Part shown: piece by piece, positions 23,771 through 36,408 of the stretch
Position numbering within the stretch: the first letter of the stretch is position 1
Layout of the letters: every line of letters starts with the position of its first letter
Assembly: GCA_014218235.1 (NCBI GenBank)
Contig: CM024755.1
Span: 96,824,948 to 96,888,947, forward strand
DNA from: Colocasia esculenta
Taxonomy: Eukaryota; Streptophyta; Magnoliopsida; Alismatales; Araceae
DNA length: 64,000 bases
Direction of reading: 5' to 3'
The notes under the pieces: model-generated
The model's database searches: none
Told to the model about the DNA's origin: nothing
What the model saw: only the letters and a program-made list of their open reading frames with translations
Made by a program: the position numbers and the translations under genes

Positions 23771-24234
23771 TAGAAGATGCTCAAATCTTCAGTTTTAATT
23801 TTTATTTACATTTCTGTTTTACATTTCTGTTTCTATTTTTCAGTAAATTACCATGCTACTAACAGTGTTTGCAAGTTGTTCTTAAGATGTATGCAGATGA
23901 TAATTCTGAAGACTTGACAAATAACTGTGATAAGTCAAGACCAATAAGATCTTACTTGCATCACATTAAGGGGGAGTCTCACACTTAGGGGGAGTGCAGA
24001 CAAAAGGGGGAGTCATTCATGTTAATCATTGTTGAACCCCTCAAATGGTAAGAAATTCTCTCAAAGGGGGATGCATGGTAAGAACCTTCCTTTTGGTTAG
24101 TGACAAAAGGGGGAGAGTATGCATGGTATGTATGCATGGTATGCATGATTTGTGAATTTTCTGTGTTTGCTATGCTTTAAGTATTTTTGTCAGAAAATTC
24201 TCATAAATTTTGTCATCACCAAAAAGGGGGAGAT
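23771..24234 (+). repeat. SIRE-A 3' tail with multiple polypurine tracts
   Basis: Non-coding. Purine runs such as AAGGGGGAG recur near 23970, 23988, 24005, 24066 and 24107, ending with AAAAAGGGGGAGAT that abuts the 3' LTR. This multiple-tract arrangement is characteristic of Sireviruses. A decoy TGTTGAACCCCTC (about 24028) mimics the LTR start. Confidence 0.8.
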
Positions 24235-24939
24235 TGTTGAACCACTCTTTTATTACCCTCATATTTTGGTGCTAACAAAATTTATGATTAGACTATTTCA
24301 TGAATATTTTATGGCGCACTAAAATGATAAAGTCGATGTCTAATTTCATATACATCAATTTCACTTCAAGTGCCAAATTTATATGTGCCAGAACGATTCG
24401 CTTTGTGGCCATAACGATTTGTTAAGAATTTGTTAAGAAATCGATCTCAGAACGATTCGCTAAGTGGCCATAATGATTTGTTAAGAAATCGATCTCACAA
24501 TGATTTCTTAAGTGGCCATAACGATTTGTTAAGAAATCGATCTCAGAACGATTCCTTTTATAGCTATAACGATTCGCTCTCAGAACGATTCGTTAAGTCT
24601 CTCATAACGATTTGTGAAGAGACCAGAACGATTTGTTCACATCGATTTCTTTGTGAGAACAACGATTTGCTCTCCACAACGATTTCTTTAGTAAACATAA
24701 CGATTTGGTTATGTCTTACAACGATTTATCTAAATTGACTTGATCATCACGATTTCATAAGTCATGAATGTATCGACTTCTTATGTACAACGATTTGCTT
24801 GTTAATGCTTAACGATTTCATAAGTCATAAATGCATCGATTTCTTGTCTATATCGACTTGATATATGACTTATCTTTGAAAGCGTTGAATAGTCAAAGTC
24901 TTCGCACATATCTCCATGACTGTTGTGCATTTAATGAAC
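24235..24939 (+). repeat. SIRE-A 3' LTR, left part
   Basis: TGTTGAACCACTC start, ATCGAT/ACGATT word array at 24330-24865, interrupted by inverted element E. It continues at 36409. Confidence 0.85.
24330..24865 (+). repeat. AACGATT/ATCGAT word array, SIRE-A 3' LTR
   Basis: Counterpart of 6855-7285 with copy-number and CpG-decay differences between the two LTRs. It includes several GAACGATTCG and GAAATCGATCTC units. Confidence 0.7.
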
Positions 24940-27900
24940 TGTATGACCCTCATTATACCGGTACGGTTATACCAACCCACGTCGGTATAGTGAGCGTTGC
25001 CACAGTGGGACATTTACCCAACAATAACATTTAGCTGAGATACACGTGAATATAAGAATAGAGTAGCGGAAGTAAAGAACTACTGTCTTCATTTCATTCA
25101 TCATCCACATTTAAACATACATGATTTGATAACATTTAAGAACTAAAACTCCACATGATTAAATTGCTGAAAATTTAAAACATAAATGTCCACACTTATA
25201 CATTCCCTTTCCATAGTAATTCTAATACAATGTTGCAATTACATACTATGAAAATCTCAAATGTCACAAGCACTCCACTGTCTAATCTCCACGCTCGGAG
25301 TCGGTCTCCAATGCCTCCTCTGCAAGCGTGTCGTCACCAACTACACCTATACGCCGAAGCAAGTAATGAGTCTAAAAGACTCAGCAAGTATTCTACACAT
25401 ACCGCACATGCACATATCATGGTAGATTTTGCATACACATTCATAAGACACAACATGTAGCATGCTTGCCATTTAATTTCTCAACCTATCAAGGTGAATC
25501 TACAATTAACACATGGACTATGCTTTCAGATTTGCAGAAATAGAATCACCTATCACATGCTTTCTATTCATTCCTCACATATAACTTCTACCTTTAACCA
25601 ACTAAGACATGAAAGCCATTAACATAAATTTCCGAACATGCATTAAAGGAAACATACCCAACATGGAATCTACACATTCCTACACATATACATAACCATT
25701 TTTCATACTTTAAACTTGCTGGTTTTACATGCTTTAGAAACCATAATCTAACACATGAGAGCTACAACGACGATTTAAATCACAACATGTGAACAATCAA
25801 GCATGGAAGTTGTTTACATATCCTTATCAATCCCTTAACATGAATTCTAGGCATTTTGCATACGTAAACATGATCATAACATAGTAAAGCTACTGTTTAA
25901 GCATGAATTCCGATTGTCATAACATGGATTACAAACTAACATCCTCACATTTGGTTTCACATTTTTACACAATTTCGAATTCGCATAATTCACACTTTAC
26001 ACATTGTTCACATTCACATTTTTCACATGAACACATACGCATTTACACATTCACATTTACACTTTCACATTTAGTGCCGTGACACATAGTCCAAACCACC
26101 AAAGAAGGACACAACAATCACATCACATAGACGCCATCTAGGCAATACAATGGCGACTCTTGGACTGCGCAGACCGGAAGACAAGTCTCCACCCTAACCA
26201 GTGGTACCTGTCCACCTCCATGATTTCCCCCTAATGCCCTTAGGGTCACTTACACATTGAACCTTCTCAGGGGACTTTTCCCTGATACGGTTCCACTGCC
26301 CTCTGTGGAAGCAATGTCACACTTGGCACAGTTTACACATTACACATTTTTACCGATTTTAACACACAGGTTTACACATGTCATTCTCGTTTCATTCATT
26401 TTCTCACTCACATGCACACTTCTCTGTTTTTCCTAACATGGCACTACAATTACAGAATCTTAACACTCATAAAATTTCGCTAATCAGGTAGCTATACACA
26501 AAAACAAATCATTCTACAACGGCATGCATTAGTTTCATAATTTCACATGGGAAATTCATATTGTCTCATCTACTGGTCCAAATGACCTGAAATTTTAACC
26601 ACAAACTACTTTCGGTTTAGGATCCCACATGCAAAATTTCATATTTTTCTGAGTTCAAACGGAATTACAGAAAATCTAACATTAATTTCACATGTTATCC
26701 GCAATTCGATTTAACATGGAGTTAAACACAAGCACAGTTTTAACCACTCACTGTCTGAACCCTAACAGGCATGGAACTACAGAATTTATTCCTGAATTTA
26801 TTTGCCAACATACAATTTACAGAAGATTTATCATGACCTACGCAAATTTCTATTTCCCAAGCAATATTTCCACTAATTCACACAAGCATGGGAAAAATCT
26901 CAAAATTTCAGAACAAGACTGACCAATACATGCATGACCCATAAAATGTAGTACATTCAGATTCGTCCTAAATCATACAAACAAAGGATTGACAAGGTTG
27001 AAACACATCATACATGTATTTCCATGACAAGGTTGATAACACATCATACATGTATTTCCATAAAAATAAATAACTCATCATTTACCACCTTGCACAAAAT
27101 CATCCACACACCACATTCACTAGTATACATAGTACATAAGAGATTACATATATCCTCATCGTGAAACATATCGAAAATAGTCGTATAGAAGGCAGAACAG
27201 CTTTCTGTTCTGCTAAGATGAACTGGTGGTAAGCTATGGCCGTTAATTTCATGTAGCGGCATCATCGATGGACGCTAAGCATGATCTTGGCGGCAATGGG
27301 TATTGACGTTAATGTTCAGGTCTGTGCAGAACACAGACCCGAGCTCCAAAGATGGGGGAATTTGGGGGTCTAGGACACGAGGGAAAATACATAAAATTTG
27401 TAAAAAACTAACCTAGACACATACAGGGACGTTATGGGTAGGGTACTTGCCTCTAGAAAATTCAACAGACGGATCTAGGGCTCGGTGAAGCTCTCCTTGG
27501 GCTGTCCCAGAAGCTCTTAGAAACGCTTTACTCCGGGTTCTGAGCAAGCTCCAGTGCCTTCGAGGTCGGGAGGCCTTCCTCGTCGATCAGCAAACTCCTT
27601 GAAGCAGCAGGGGGCGGATCAAGATCCAGATGTTCGGATTTTGGGCTGCAAAGAGTGGGGTTTCTCACAGTCCGAGAATAGGTTTCTCTCTTTTTTCTCT
27701 CTCCTCTCTTGCAAAGGCGCAAAAAGAAGGCTAGGGCTGTAGAAAAATGGGTCTGAATGTAGAAGAGGGATTCTCTTGTCATGCAGTGTGACAAGATGGC
27801 CTTTCAGACCGTTGGGGACAGCTCCCCAATGGTTGGGTAGCTTGCACCCGAATTTTGGGCTCTGCAACGCATGCAGGTCAGAGAAGTTGGCGTCCACATC

Positions 27901-28219
27901 GCTGGACGCTGGGATTAGGTTGGCGTCCATGGGGTTGACGCTGACACCACATCGACGTCATGATATTGACGCCAATTGGCCTTCGGCCAGAAGTCTAAAA
28001 CATGCAGAAACCCATGCACATCTTGTATATATACATGTAATATCTATATGGTATGGTGCACACACTACCATCAAGTAATACATACATCATTTATACTAAA
28101 TTATACACACACACACATAAGTATACTAATTAAACATACGTAGATACATACATACGTTCGTATACAACATGAATTATTTACATGCAATACAATAATGCAA
28201 CAAATTCGAGGGCCTTACA
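24940..28219 (-). repeat. E 3' LTR (left on plus strand)
   Basis: Plus-strand edges TGTATGACCCTC and GGGCCTTACA. The left edge has lost AGC relative to the TGTAGCGACC of the other LTR. ACGT-core words (GACGTCATGATATTGACG and similar) lie at 27890-27980, near the minus-strand LTR start. Short ORFs here have no family resemblance. Confidence 0.88.
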
Positions 28220-28261
28220 CCCTCTCCCTAAAGAAACTTCGTCCTCGAAGTTAGAACGACA

Positions 28262-29873
28262 CTACTCAAACAAAAGGGGATACTTCTTCTTCATCGCATC
28301 CTCAAGCTCCCAAGTAGCCTCCTCTCGTGAGAAGTTCCGCCATAGAACTTTCACCGACGCAATACTCTTGTTCCGGAGATGCTGAACCTTCGGTCAAGAA
28401 TAGCTACTGGTTGCTCGACATACGACAGATCTGGCTGAATCTCCACTGGCTCATGACTAATCACATGAGACGGATCTCGGACATACTTCCTGAGCATCGA
28501 AACGTGGAACACAGGATGAACACTAGCCAAAGCTGGGGGTAAGGCTAGCTCATATGCCACGCTGCCCAAACGTCTGAGAATCTCATATGGGCCAATGAAC
28601 TAGGGCTCAACTTACTATGCCTGCCAAATCTGACAACACCTCGAGTAGGCGATATCTTCAAGAAGACATGATCGCCAACCTCGAACTCCAAATCCTTTCT
28701 CCTGTTGTCGGCATAACTCTTCTGCCTATCCTGTGCCGCAACAAGCCTCTTCCTGATAAGCTGGTCCTTATCCGAAGTCTCCTGAACTAACTCCGGTCCG
28801 ATCAACTGCCTATCACCAGTCTCCTCCCAACATAAAGGAGATCTGCAGGGCCTACCATACAACGCCTCAAATGGAGCCATACCAATACTCGCATGAAAGC
28901 TGTTGTTGTATGCGAACTCCACAGAGGTAAATGGCGCTCCCAATCATCCTTCCAATCCAGACACACGCCTCAACATATCCTCGAGCGTGGATAGTCCTTC
29001 GGACTGTCCATCAGTCTGGGGATGAAACGCCGAACTGAGCTTCAGCTCCGAACCTAAGCATCCTGAAGACCCTTCCACAACCTCGAAGTAAATCTCGGAT
29101 CTCGATCCGAAATGATCGACTTCGGCACACCATGCAATCTAATGATACACTAACATACAATCTAGCTAAACTCTCTACTGACTGCTTCTTCTTCATAGGC
29201 AAGAAATGAGCAGTCTTCGAGAATCTATCTACAACTACCCAAATCGAGTCATTGCCCCTTCTAGATCGAGGCAAACCCGAGACGAAATCCATAGTGACAG
29301 CCTCCCACTTCCATACTGGGATATCCATCTTCTGCATAAGGCCGATGGTCGCTGCCGCTCGGCTTTCACTTGCTGGCATACTAAACACCGAGATACATAA
29401 TCCGCTACATCCCTCTTCATCCAGACCACCAAAAGATCTCTTCAAATCCTGGTACATCTTGTGTTACCCGGATGAATAGAGAATCGCGATCTGTGAGCCT
29501 CTGCTAACACATGCTCACGGACATCTGCTAAATCGGGGACACAAACACGGTGCTGAAATCTAATCACACCGTCCTCATCTCGAGCAATGCCTACCTTGCC
29601 CACTAACTCTAAGAGTCTAGGGTCGGCTCCTATTGCTCGATCACCTCATCCAAAAACGAGGACCTAAGGGATAACTGAGCTACAAAAGCCTGACATAGCG
29701 ATGGCTCTAACTCAGTCAAGCGCAAGCCGCATCCTCCAACATCTTCCAATCCTGCTGGAGAGAAGGCCTCTTTCTACTCAGAGCATCTGCTACGACATTC
29801 GCCTTTCCAGGATGATACTGAAGGTCGAAGTCATAGTCCTTCAAGAACTCAATCCATCTCCTCTGCCTCAGGT
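28262..29873 (-). pseudogene. int: E integrase and chromodomain-like tail (broken)
   Basis: Minus-strand remnant of integrase in several frames. In gene order: the end of RNase H and linker, a zinc-finger segment (CLVCQQVKAERQRP), the catalytic-core part with KWEAVTMDFVSGLPR and VVVDRFSKTAHFLP, then a frame (28943-28545) starting at FAYNNSFHASIGMAPFEALYG. Next comes FHVSMLRKYV, and finally a chromodomain-like end reading toward PLLFE with stop TAG at 28262-28264. At least four frame changes are needed, so it is dead. The polypurine tract and 3' LTR follow directly at 28219. Confidence 0.82.
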
Positions 29874-31100
29874 TTAATTCCTTTGGGAGAAAAGATACTT
29901 TAAGCTCTTGTGGTCGGTAAACACCTCAAATCTGACACCATAAAGATAGTGCCTCCAGATCTTTAGTGCATGAACCACTGCTGCGAGCTCCAAGTCATGA
30001 GTCGGATAGTTCTTCTCATGCTCCTTCAACTGACGAGAAGCATAAGCCACTACCCTTTCCTGCTGCATTAGCACACAGCCTAACCCAATCCGAGACGCAT
30101 CCGTGTAGATAGCAAAACCCTCTACACCGCTCGGTAAGACTAACACTGGGGCTGTCGTGAGCTTAGTCTTCAATAATTGAAAACTACTCTCACACTTCTC
30201 GGACCAAACAAACTTCACCCCCTTTCTGGTAAGCTGAGTCAAAGGGGCGGCGATGGATGAAAATCCCTCAATAAATCGCCGATAATAACCAGCTAAGCCA
30301 ATAAAACTACGAATCTCCGAAGGGGTCTTGGGAATCTCCCAATCCATAACTGCCTGGACCTTCGCTGGATCAACTGCAACACCAGCGCCGGAGATAACAT
30401 GCCCAAGGAAATGAACCTCGCGCAACCAAAAATCGCACTTGCTGAACTTGGCATACAACTTTTGCTCACGAAGAACCTCTAACACTACCCTCAAATGCTG
30501 ACGGTGTGTGGACTCATCCGGAGAGTAGACCAACACATCATCAATAAACACTACGACAAAGCTATCTAGATAAGGCCTAAACACCCTGTTCATGAGATCC
30601 ATGAACGCTGCAGGGGCATTGGTCAATCCGAAAGGAAGGACCAAAAACTCATAATGTCCATAACGGGTTCTAAATGCCGTCTTGGACACATCCTCACTCC
30701 GAATCCTCAACTGATGATAACCAGATCGCAAATCAATCTTAGAAAAGACTGATGCCTCTCGCAACTGGTCAAACAAATCATCAATACGAGGTAAGGGATA
30801 CCTGTTCTTCACAGTCACTTGGTTCAACTTCCTATAGTCAATGCATAACCTAAGTGACCCGTCTTTCTTCTTGACGAACAATACAGGTGCGCCCCAAGGG
30901 GAAACACTAGGGCGAATAAATCCCTTATCAAGCAACTCCTGCAACTGCCTCCTCAACTCGGCTAACTCCGCAGGTGCCATCCGATATGGAGCCTTCGAGA
31001 TAGGAGAGGTGCCCGGAAGCAACTCTATGGTAAACTCTATCTCTCTATCCGGTGGCAATCCAGACAAGTCATCAGGAAAGACATCTGGAAAATCCTGCAC
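29874..31100 (-). pseudogene. pol: E reverse transcriptase / RNase H (open fragment)
   Basis: 408-residue open frame on the minus strand. It begins at the protease-RT linker, followed by the RT core with PWGAPVLFVKKKDGS at about 69-82 and the catalytic FIDD at 185-188. RNase H follows with its YTDAS motif and FTDHKSLKYLFSQ. The frame breaks at 29874 within RNase H by a frameshift; the expected continuation lies in another frame. The upstream linker is also shifted near 31110. The sequence clearly differs from the D pol, so E is a separate Tekay-like family. Confidence 0.9.
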
Positions 31101-31200
31101 TACCTCAATCTCGCAAGAGTAGGTGACTCATCAGCCTCTGGCACTAACACCACGCTGGCAAGAAAAGCGTCACAACCCTTGTTCACCATGCGCATCGCCT

Positions 31201-31477
31201 TCATGGCAGAGATGACCATCTTTCCGCCAAGTTCCTTGGCAAGGGATGAGAGAACTCGTCCTCACCAGGAATGCGGAAAACAATCCTCTTCCGACGACAA
31301 TCCACTAACGCATAGTGCTCCTCTAGCCAATCCAGACCAAGAATAGCATCATAGTCCTTCATCTTTAGCAAGAAGAAACACCCATCTAGGACTCTATCCT
31401 CAATGCACACAGGTAACGACGGAATGCACTTCCTAGTCGATACCGTACCCGCGGGGTGTGCACAGACAAAGGGACCT
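31201..31477 (-). pseudogene. E protease C-terminal part
   Basis: Continuation of the aspartic protease and linker after a one-base loss at about 31478-31480. It includes the segment YDAILGLDWLEEHYALVDC, matching YDVILGADWMSEHGA in D. It ends in another frame change before the RT frame. Confidence 0.8.
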
Positions 31478-32374
31478 CTAATCCTCAGACTCTATGCCTG
31501 ACTCTAGGGCTAACTGCCTAGCGAACCGCTCGGAAATGAACGAGTGAGTAGCACCCGTATCAAACAAAACCCGAGCGTGCACACCTAAAAGCAAAACCGT
31601 ACCTTCGGTGACATGCTCCGCCTGCTCGGCGTCCTCGCGAGCTAAAGCAAACACTCGAGCTGGGGCTCGAGGCCTTCCTGGTCTTCCTGTAGCTGGCGCG
31701 GCTGCCGCTATCGCTGAGGCTGGCGCTCCACGCTGAGCTCTCTGCTGAAATCTTGGGCAATCTTTGATCTTGTGGTCGCTGCTTCCACACTTCAAGCACT
31801 TGCCCGTAATCATCCAACACTCGGTACCACCATGTGTCTTCCCACAGTGGGGACACTCTTTCTTCACACCAGGGGAATGTACAGAAGGTACCTGAGAACT
31901 GCCGACTGCCACGGATTGCTGCGGTGTCTGGTACACCATTTTCTTCTTGTCTTGCCGCTGGAATGTCGCTGCTGGCCTCTTCTGCGAAGCCTTCTTTTCC
32001 TCCAGATATTGCTCCATCTCTCCCTCCTGCCTACATGCAGCACTAAGGGCCTCGTCCAACGTGCAGAGGTCAAACGCCATGAGTCTCGTCCGCAGTGATG
32101 GCTTGAGTCCCATCACGAACTTCTTTGTCTTCCTGCGCTCGTCTGCCACGATATGAGGTGCATACTTAGAGAGTTCAGAAAATCTTGCCTCATATTCCAG
32201 CACGGTCATGGAGCCTTGAGCCAAAGATAGAAATTCTTGCTCCATCCGATCTTGCACATGCTCGGGGACAAACTTGGCCCGAAAGAGCCTCGCGAACTCG
32301 TCCCAAGCAACGTCGATAGCTCCGTCCTCAAATCGGGTACGCAACAATGAAGCCCACCATACATAAGCTCTTTC

Positions 32375-32451
32375 CTGCAATACACCTTCATAAGCTCCAA
32401 CTAACAGTTCTAACTAAACAAAACATGCAATCATACAAAATCAACACATAC
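32375..32451 (-). other. Putative intron 2 in E gag (77 bases)
   Basis: On the minus strand it starts CAG|GTATGTG and ends TATTGCAG|GA, a near-consensus plant donor and acceptor. Its length is not a multiple of three and it contains an in-frame stop. Removal would directly join two conserved gag segments that are contiguous in D and C1. Confidence 0.72.
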
Positions 32452-32646
32452 CTGTAGCATGTAGGTGGCCAATGTAACCTTATCCTCCTCTGCACACCTG
32501 ATGGCTCGGAAGATCTTTTCTATCTCCCTCATCCAGCTTTCAGCCAACAACGGATCGCTCTCCCCCTTAAAAGAGGGTGGCAGCATCCTCTTGAATCTCT
32601 CCATGGTAGAAGGTCCACCATGGTCCTGAGCTGGTACTTGAGCCTG

Positions 32647-32731
32647 CTACAGTACACATCAAGCAATACACAATCAATATAATATCACACATTCAAATAA
32701 AACAGATAATAATTCATTTTATTAGTCTAAC
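32647..32731 (-). other. Putative intron 1 in E gag (85 bases)
   Basis: On the minus strand it starts CAG|GTTAGAC and ends GTACTGTAG|CA. It is strongly AT-rich, not a multiple of three, and has an in-frame TGA. It lies between the proline-rich N-terminus and the PPSFKG segment, in phase 0. Confidence 0.68.
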
Positions 32732-33105
32732 CTGAGCCTCCAACTGAGCCTGGAGTGCTGCCTGGGTATGAGCCTGCATCTGCATGGGTTGCACCAGACC
32801 TTGCATGAATACTCCATAGTCCACAGGTGGCGGTGGGGGAAGTACAGGACCTGGCGGTGCCGAGGCCTGCTGCTCCGCCCGCTCGTCACGTCGCGGCTCG
32901 TCCTCACGGGCCGGCACTCCGCCACGCTTACCTCTCGAAGCCATGGCTGAAATAAATTACAGCCACCATTAGAGCTAGGTTATTAAGTTTTCTAACCATT
33001 TTCTTATCTATTTTCCATTCATTATTAATCAGTTCTACACATGTGGACATTCTCAGCATGCAATGAAGATGATGACTTATGCATATTCATGTGCAATCTC
33101 AACCG

Positions 33106-33122
33106 GTTCTCTGATACCAATC
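33106..33122 (-). other. E primer-binding site
   Basis: The plus strand reads CTGATACCAATCTC beside the LTR edge at 33125; the minus strand is TTGGTATCAGAG, the initiator-Met tRNA complement. Confidence 0.8.
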
Positions 33123-33124
33123 TC

Positions 33125-36100
33125 TGTAGCGACCCTCATTATACCGGTACGGTTATACCAACACACGTCGGTATAGCGAGCGTTGCCACAGTGGGACATT
33201 TACCCAACAATAACATTCAGCTGAGATACAGGTGAATATAAGAACAGAGTAGCGGAAGTAAAGAACTACTGTCTTCATTTCATTCATCATCCATATTTAA
33301 ACATACATGATTTGATAACATTTAAGAACTAAAACTCCACATGATTAAATTGCTGAAAATTTAAAACATAAATGTCCACACTTATACATTCCCTTTCCAT
33401 TTTAATTCTAATACAATGTTGCAATTACATACTATGAAAATCTCAAAATGTCACAAGCACTCCAACTGTCTAATCTCCACGCTCGGAGTCGGTCTCCAAT
33501 GCCTCCTCTGCAAGCGTGTCGTCACCAACTACACCTGTACGCCGAAGCAAGTAATGAGTCTAAAAGACTCAGCAAGTATTCTACACATACCGCACATGCA
33601 CATATCATGGTAGGTTTTGCATACACATTCATAAGACACAACATGTAGCATGCTTGACATTTAATTTCTCAACCTATCATGGTGAATCTACAATTAAACA
33701 CATGGACTATGCTTTCAGATTTGCAGAAATAGAATCACCTATCACATGCTTTCTATTCATTCCTCACATATAACTTCTACCTTTAACCAACTAAGACATG
33801 AAAGCCATTAACATAAATTTCCGAACATGCATGAAAGGAAACATACCCAACATGGAATCTACACATTCCTACACATATACATAACCATTTTTCATACTTT
33901 AAACTTGCTGGTTTTACATGCTTTAGCAACCATAATCTAACACATGAGAGCTACAACGACGATTTAAATCACAACATGTGAACAATCAAGCATGGAAGTT
34001 GTTTACATATCCTTATCAATTATCCTTAACATGATTCTAGGCATTTTTGCATACATAAACATGATCATAACATAGTAAAGCTACTGTTTAAGCATGAATT
34101 CGATTGTCATAACATGGATTACAAACTCACATCCTCATTTGGTTTCACATTTTTACACAATTTGAATTTGCATAATTCACACTTTACACATGCACTTTTA
34201 CACAGTATTCACATTCACATTTTTCACATGAACACATACACATTTACACATTCACATTTACACTTTCACATTTAGTGCCGTGACACATAGTCCAAACCAC
34301 CAAAGAAGGACACAACACATCACATCACATAGACGCCATCTAGGCAATACAATGGCGACTCTTGGACTGCGCAGACCGGGAGAACAAGTCTCCACCCTAA
34401 CCAGTGGTACTTGTCCACCCCAGGATTTCCCCCTAATGCCCTTAGGGTCACTTACACATTGAACCTTCTCAGGGGACTTTTCCCTGATACGGTTCCACTG
34501 CCCTCTGTGGAAGCAATGTCACACTTGGCACAATTTACACATTACACATTTTTACCGATTTTAACACAAGGTTTACACATGTCATTCTCATTCATTCATT
34601 TTCTCACTCACATGCACACTTCTCTGTTTTTCTAACATGGCACTACAATTACAGAATCTTAACACTCAGAAAATTTCTCTAATCAGGTTGCTATACACAA
34701 AAACAAATCATTCTACAACGGCATGCATTAGTTTCACAATTTCACATGGGAAATTCATATTGTATCATCTACTGGTCCAAATGACCTGAAATTTTAACCA
34801 CAAGCTATTTTCAGGTTTAGGATCCCACATGCAAAATTTCAGATTTTTCTGAGCTAAAACGGAATTACAGAAAATCTAACATTAATTTCACATGCTATCC
34901 GCAATTCGATTTAACATGGAGTTAAACACAAGCACAGTTTTAACCACTCACTGTCTGAACCCTAACAGGCATGGAACTACAGAATTTATTCCTGAATTTA
35001 TTTGCCAACATACAATTTACAGAAGATTTATCATGACCTACGCAAAATTTCTATTTCCCAAGCAATATTTCCACTAATTCACACAAGCATGGGAAAAATC
35101 TCAAAATTTCAGAACAGAGACTGACCAATACATGCATGACCCATAAAATGTAGTACATTTAGATTCGTCCTAAATCATACAAACAAAGGATTGACAAGGT
35201 TGATAACACATCATACATGTATTTCCATAAAAATAAATAACTCTATCATTTACCACCTTGCACAAAATTCATCCACACACCACATTCACTAGTATACATA
35301 GTACATAAGAGATTACATTATATCCTCATCGTGAAACATATCAAAAATAGTCGTATAAAAGGGCAGAACAGCTTGCTGTTCTGCTCAGATGAACTTGGCG
35401 GTAAGCTATGGCCGTTAATTTCATGTTAGCGGCATCATCGATGGACGCTAAGCATGATCTTGGCGGCAATGGGTATTGCCGTTAATGTCAGGTCTGTGCA
35501 GAACACAGACCCGAGCTCCAAAGATGGGGTGAATTTGGGGGTCTAGGACACGAGGGAAAATACATAAAATTTGTAAAACCAACCTAGACACATACAGGGA
35601 CGTTATGGGTAGGGTACTTGCCTCTAGAAAATTCACCAGACGGATCTAGGGCTCGGTGAAGCTCTCCTTGGGCTGTCCCAAGAAGCTCTTAGAAACGATT
35701 TACTCCGGGTTCCTGAGCAAGCTCCAGTGCCTTCCGAGGTCGGGGAGGCCTTCCTCGTCGATCCAGCAAACTCCTTGAAGCAGCAGGTGGCCGGATCAAG
35801 CTCCAGAAGTTCGGATTTTGGGCTGCAAAGAGTGGGGTTTCTCACAGTCCGAGAATAGGTTTTCTCTCTTTTTTTCTCTCCTTTCTCTCTTGCAAAGGGG
35901 CAAAAGAAGTGCTAGGGCTGTAGAAAAATGGGTCTGAATGTAGAAGAAGGGTTCTCTTGTCACGCAGGGGTGACAAGATGGCCTTTCAGACCGTTGGGGA
36001 CAGCTCCCCAATGGTTGGGGTAGCTTGCACCCGGAATTTTGGGCTCTGCAACGCATGCAGGTCAGAGAGGTTGGCATCCACATCGTTGGACGCTGGGATT

Positions 36101-36408
36101 AGTGTTGGCGTCCATGGGGTTGACGCTGACACCACATCAACGTCATGATATTGACGGCAATATGGCCTTCGGCTAGAAGTCTAAAACATGGAGAAACCCA
36201 TGTACATCTTGTATATATACATGTAATATCTATATGGTATCGTGCACACACTACCATCAAGCAATACATACATTATTTATACTTAAATTGTACACACACA
36301 CACATAAGTATACTAATTAATACATGCGTAGATACATACATACGTTCGTATACAACATGAATGATTTACATGCAATACAATAATGCGACAAATTTCGAGG
36401 GCCTTACA
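33125..36408 (-). repeat. E 5' LTR (right on plus strand)
   Basis: Plus-strand edges TGTAGCGACCCTC and GGGCCTTACA. Highly similar to the LTR at 24940-28219, including the ACGT-core words at about 36060-36165. Small indels separate the two copies. Confidence 0.9.

Larger units (their letters stand above)
31478..32944 (-). pseudogene. gag: E gag-protease gene with two intron-like gaps
   Basis: Minus-strand gag. Exon-like segment 1 (32944-32732, 71 codons from ATG) is charged and proline-rich. Segment 2 (32646-32452, 65 codons) holds PPSFKGESDPLLAE and stops after VTLATYMLQ. Segment 3 (32374 onward) resumes with ERAYVWWASL, the conserved gag core, then KFVPEHVQDRMEQEF, zinc knuckles with CPHCGKTH and CLKCGSSDHKIKDC, and protease FDTGATHSFIS, ending at a frameshift stop at 31478. 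The gaps between segments begin GT and end AG, are AT-rich, contain stops, and lie in phase 0. D, C1 and the inverted element at 58596 show no comparable gap at the segment 2-3 junction. Confidence 0.85.
24940..36408 (-). mobile_element. E: inverted Tekay-like chromovirus with intron-bearing gag
   Basis: Ty3/gypsy element on the minus strand inside the SIRE-A 3' LTR. The LTRs are 24940-28219 and 33125-36408 (3280 and 3284 bases). On the minus strand they read TGTAAGGCCCTC...GCTACA. The right duplication is AAGAC (36409-36413); the left one appears degenerate (TGAAC at 24935-24939). Internal order on the minus strand: primer site, gag with two intron-like gaps, zinc knuckles, protease, RT-RNase H, integrase, chromodomain-like tail. 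Several frameshifts make it non-functional. The PBS and pol sequence place it with Tekay/Del-like elements. Confidence 0.9.

Noticed and set aside
31772..32156. Plus-strand ORFs of about 70-108 residues over the E gag
   Set aside because: They are antisense shadows of the GC-rich gag and zinc-knuckle coding region on the minus strand.
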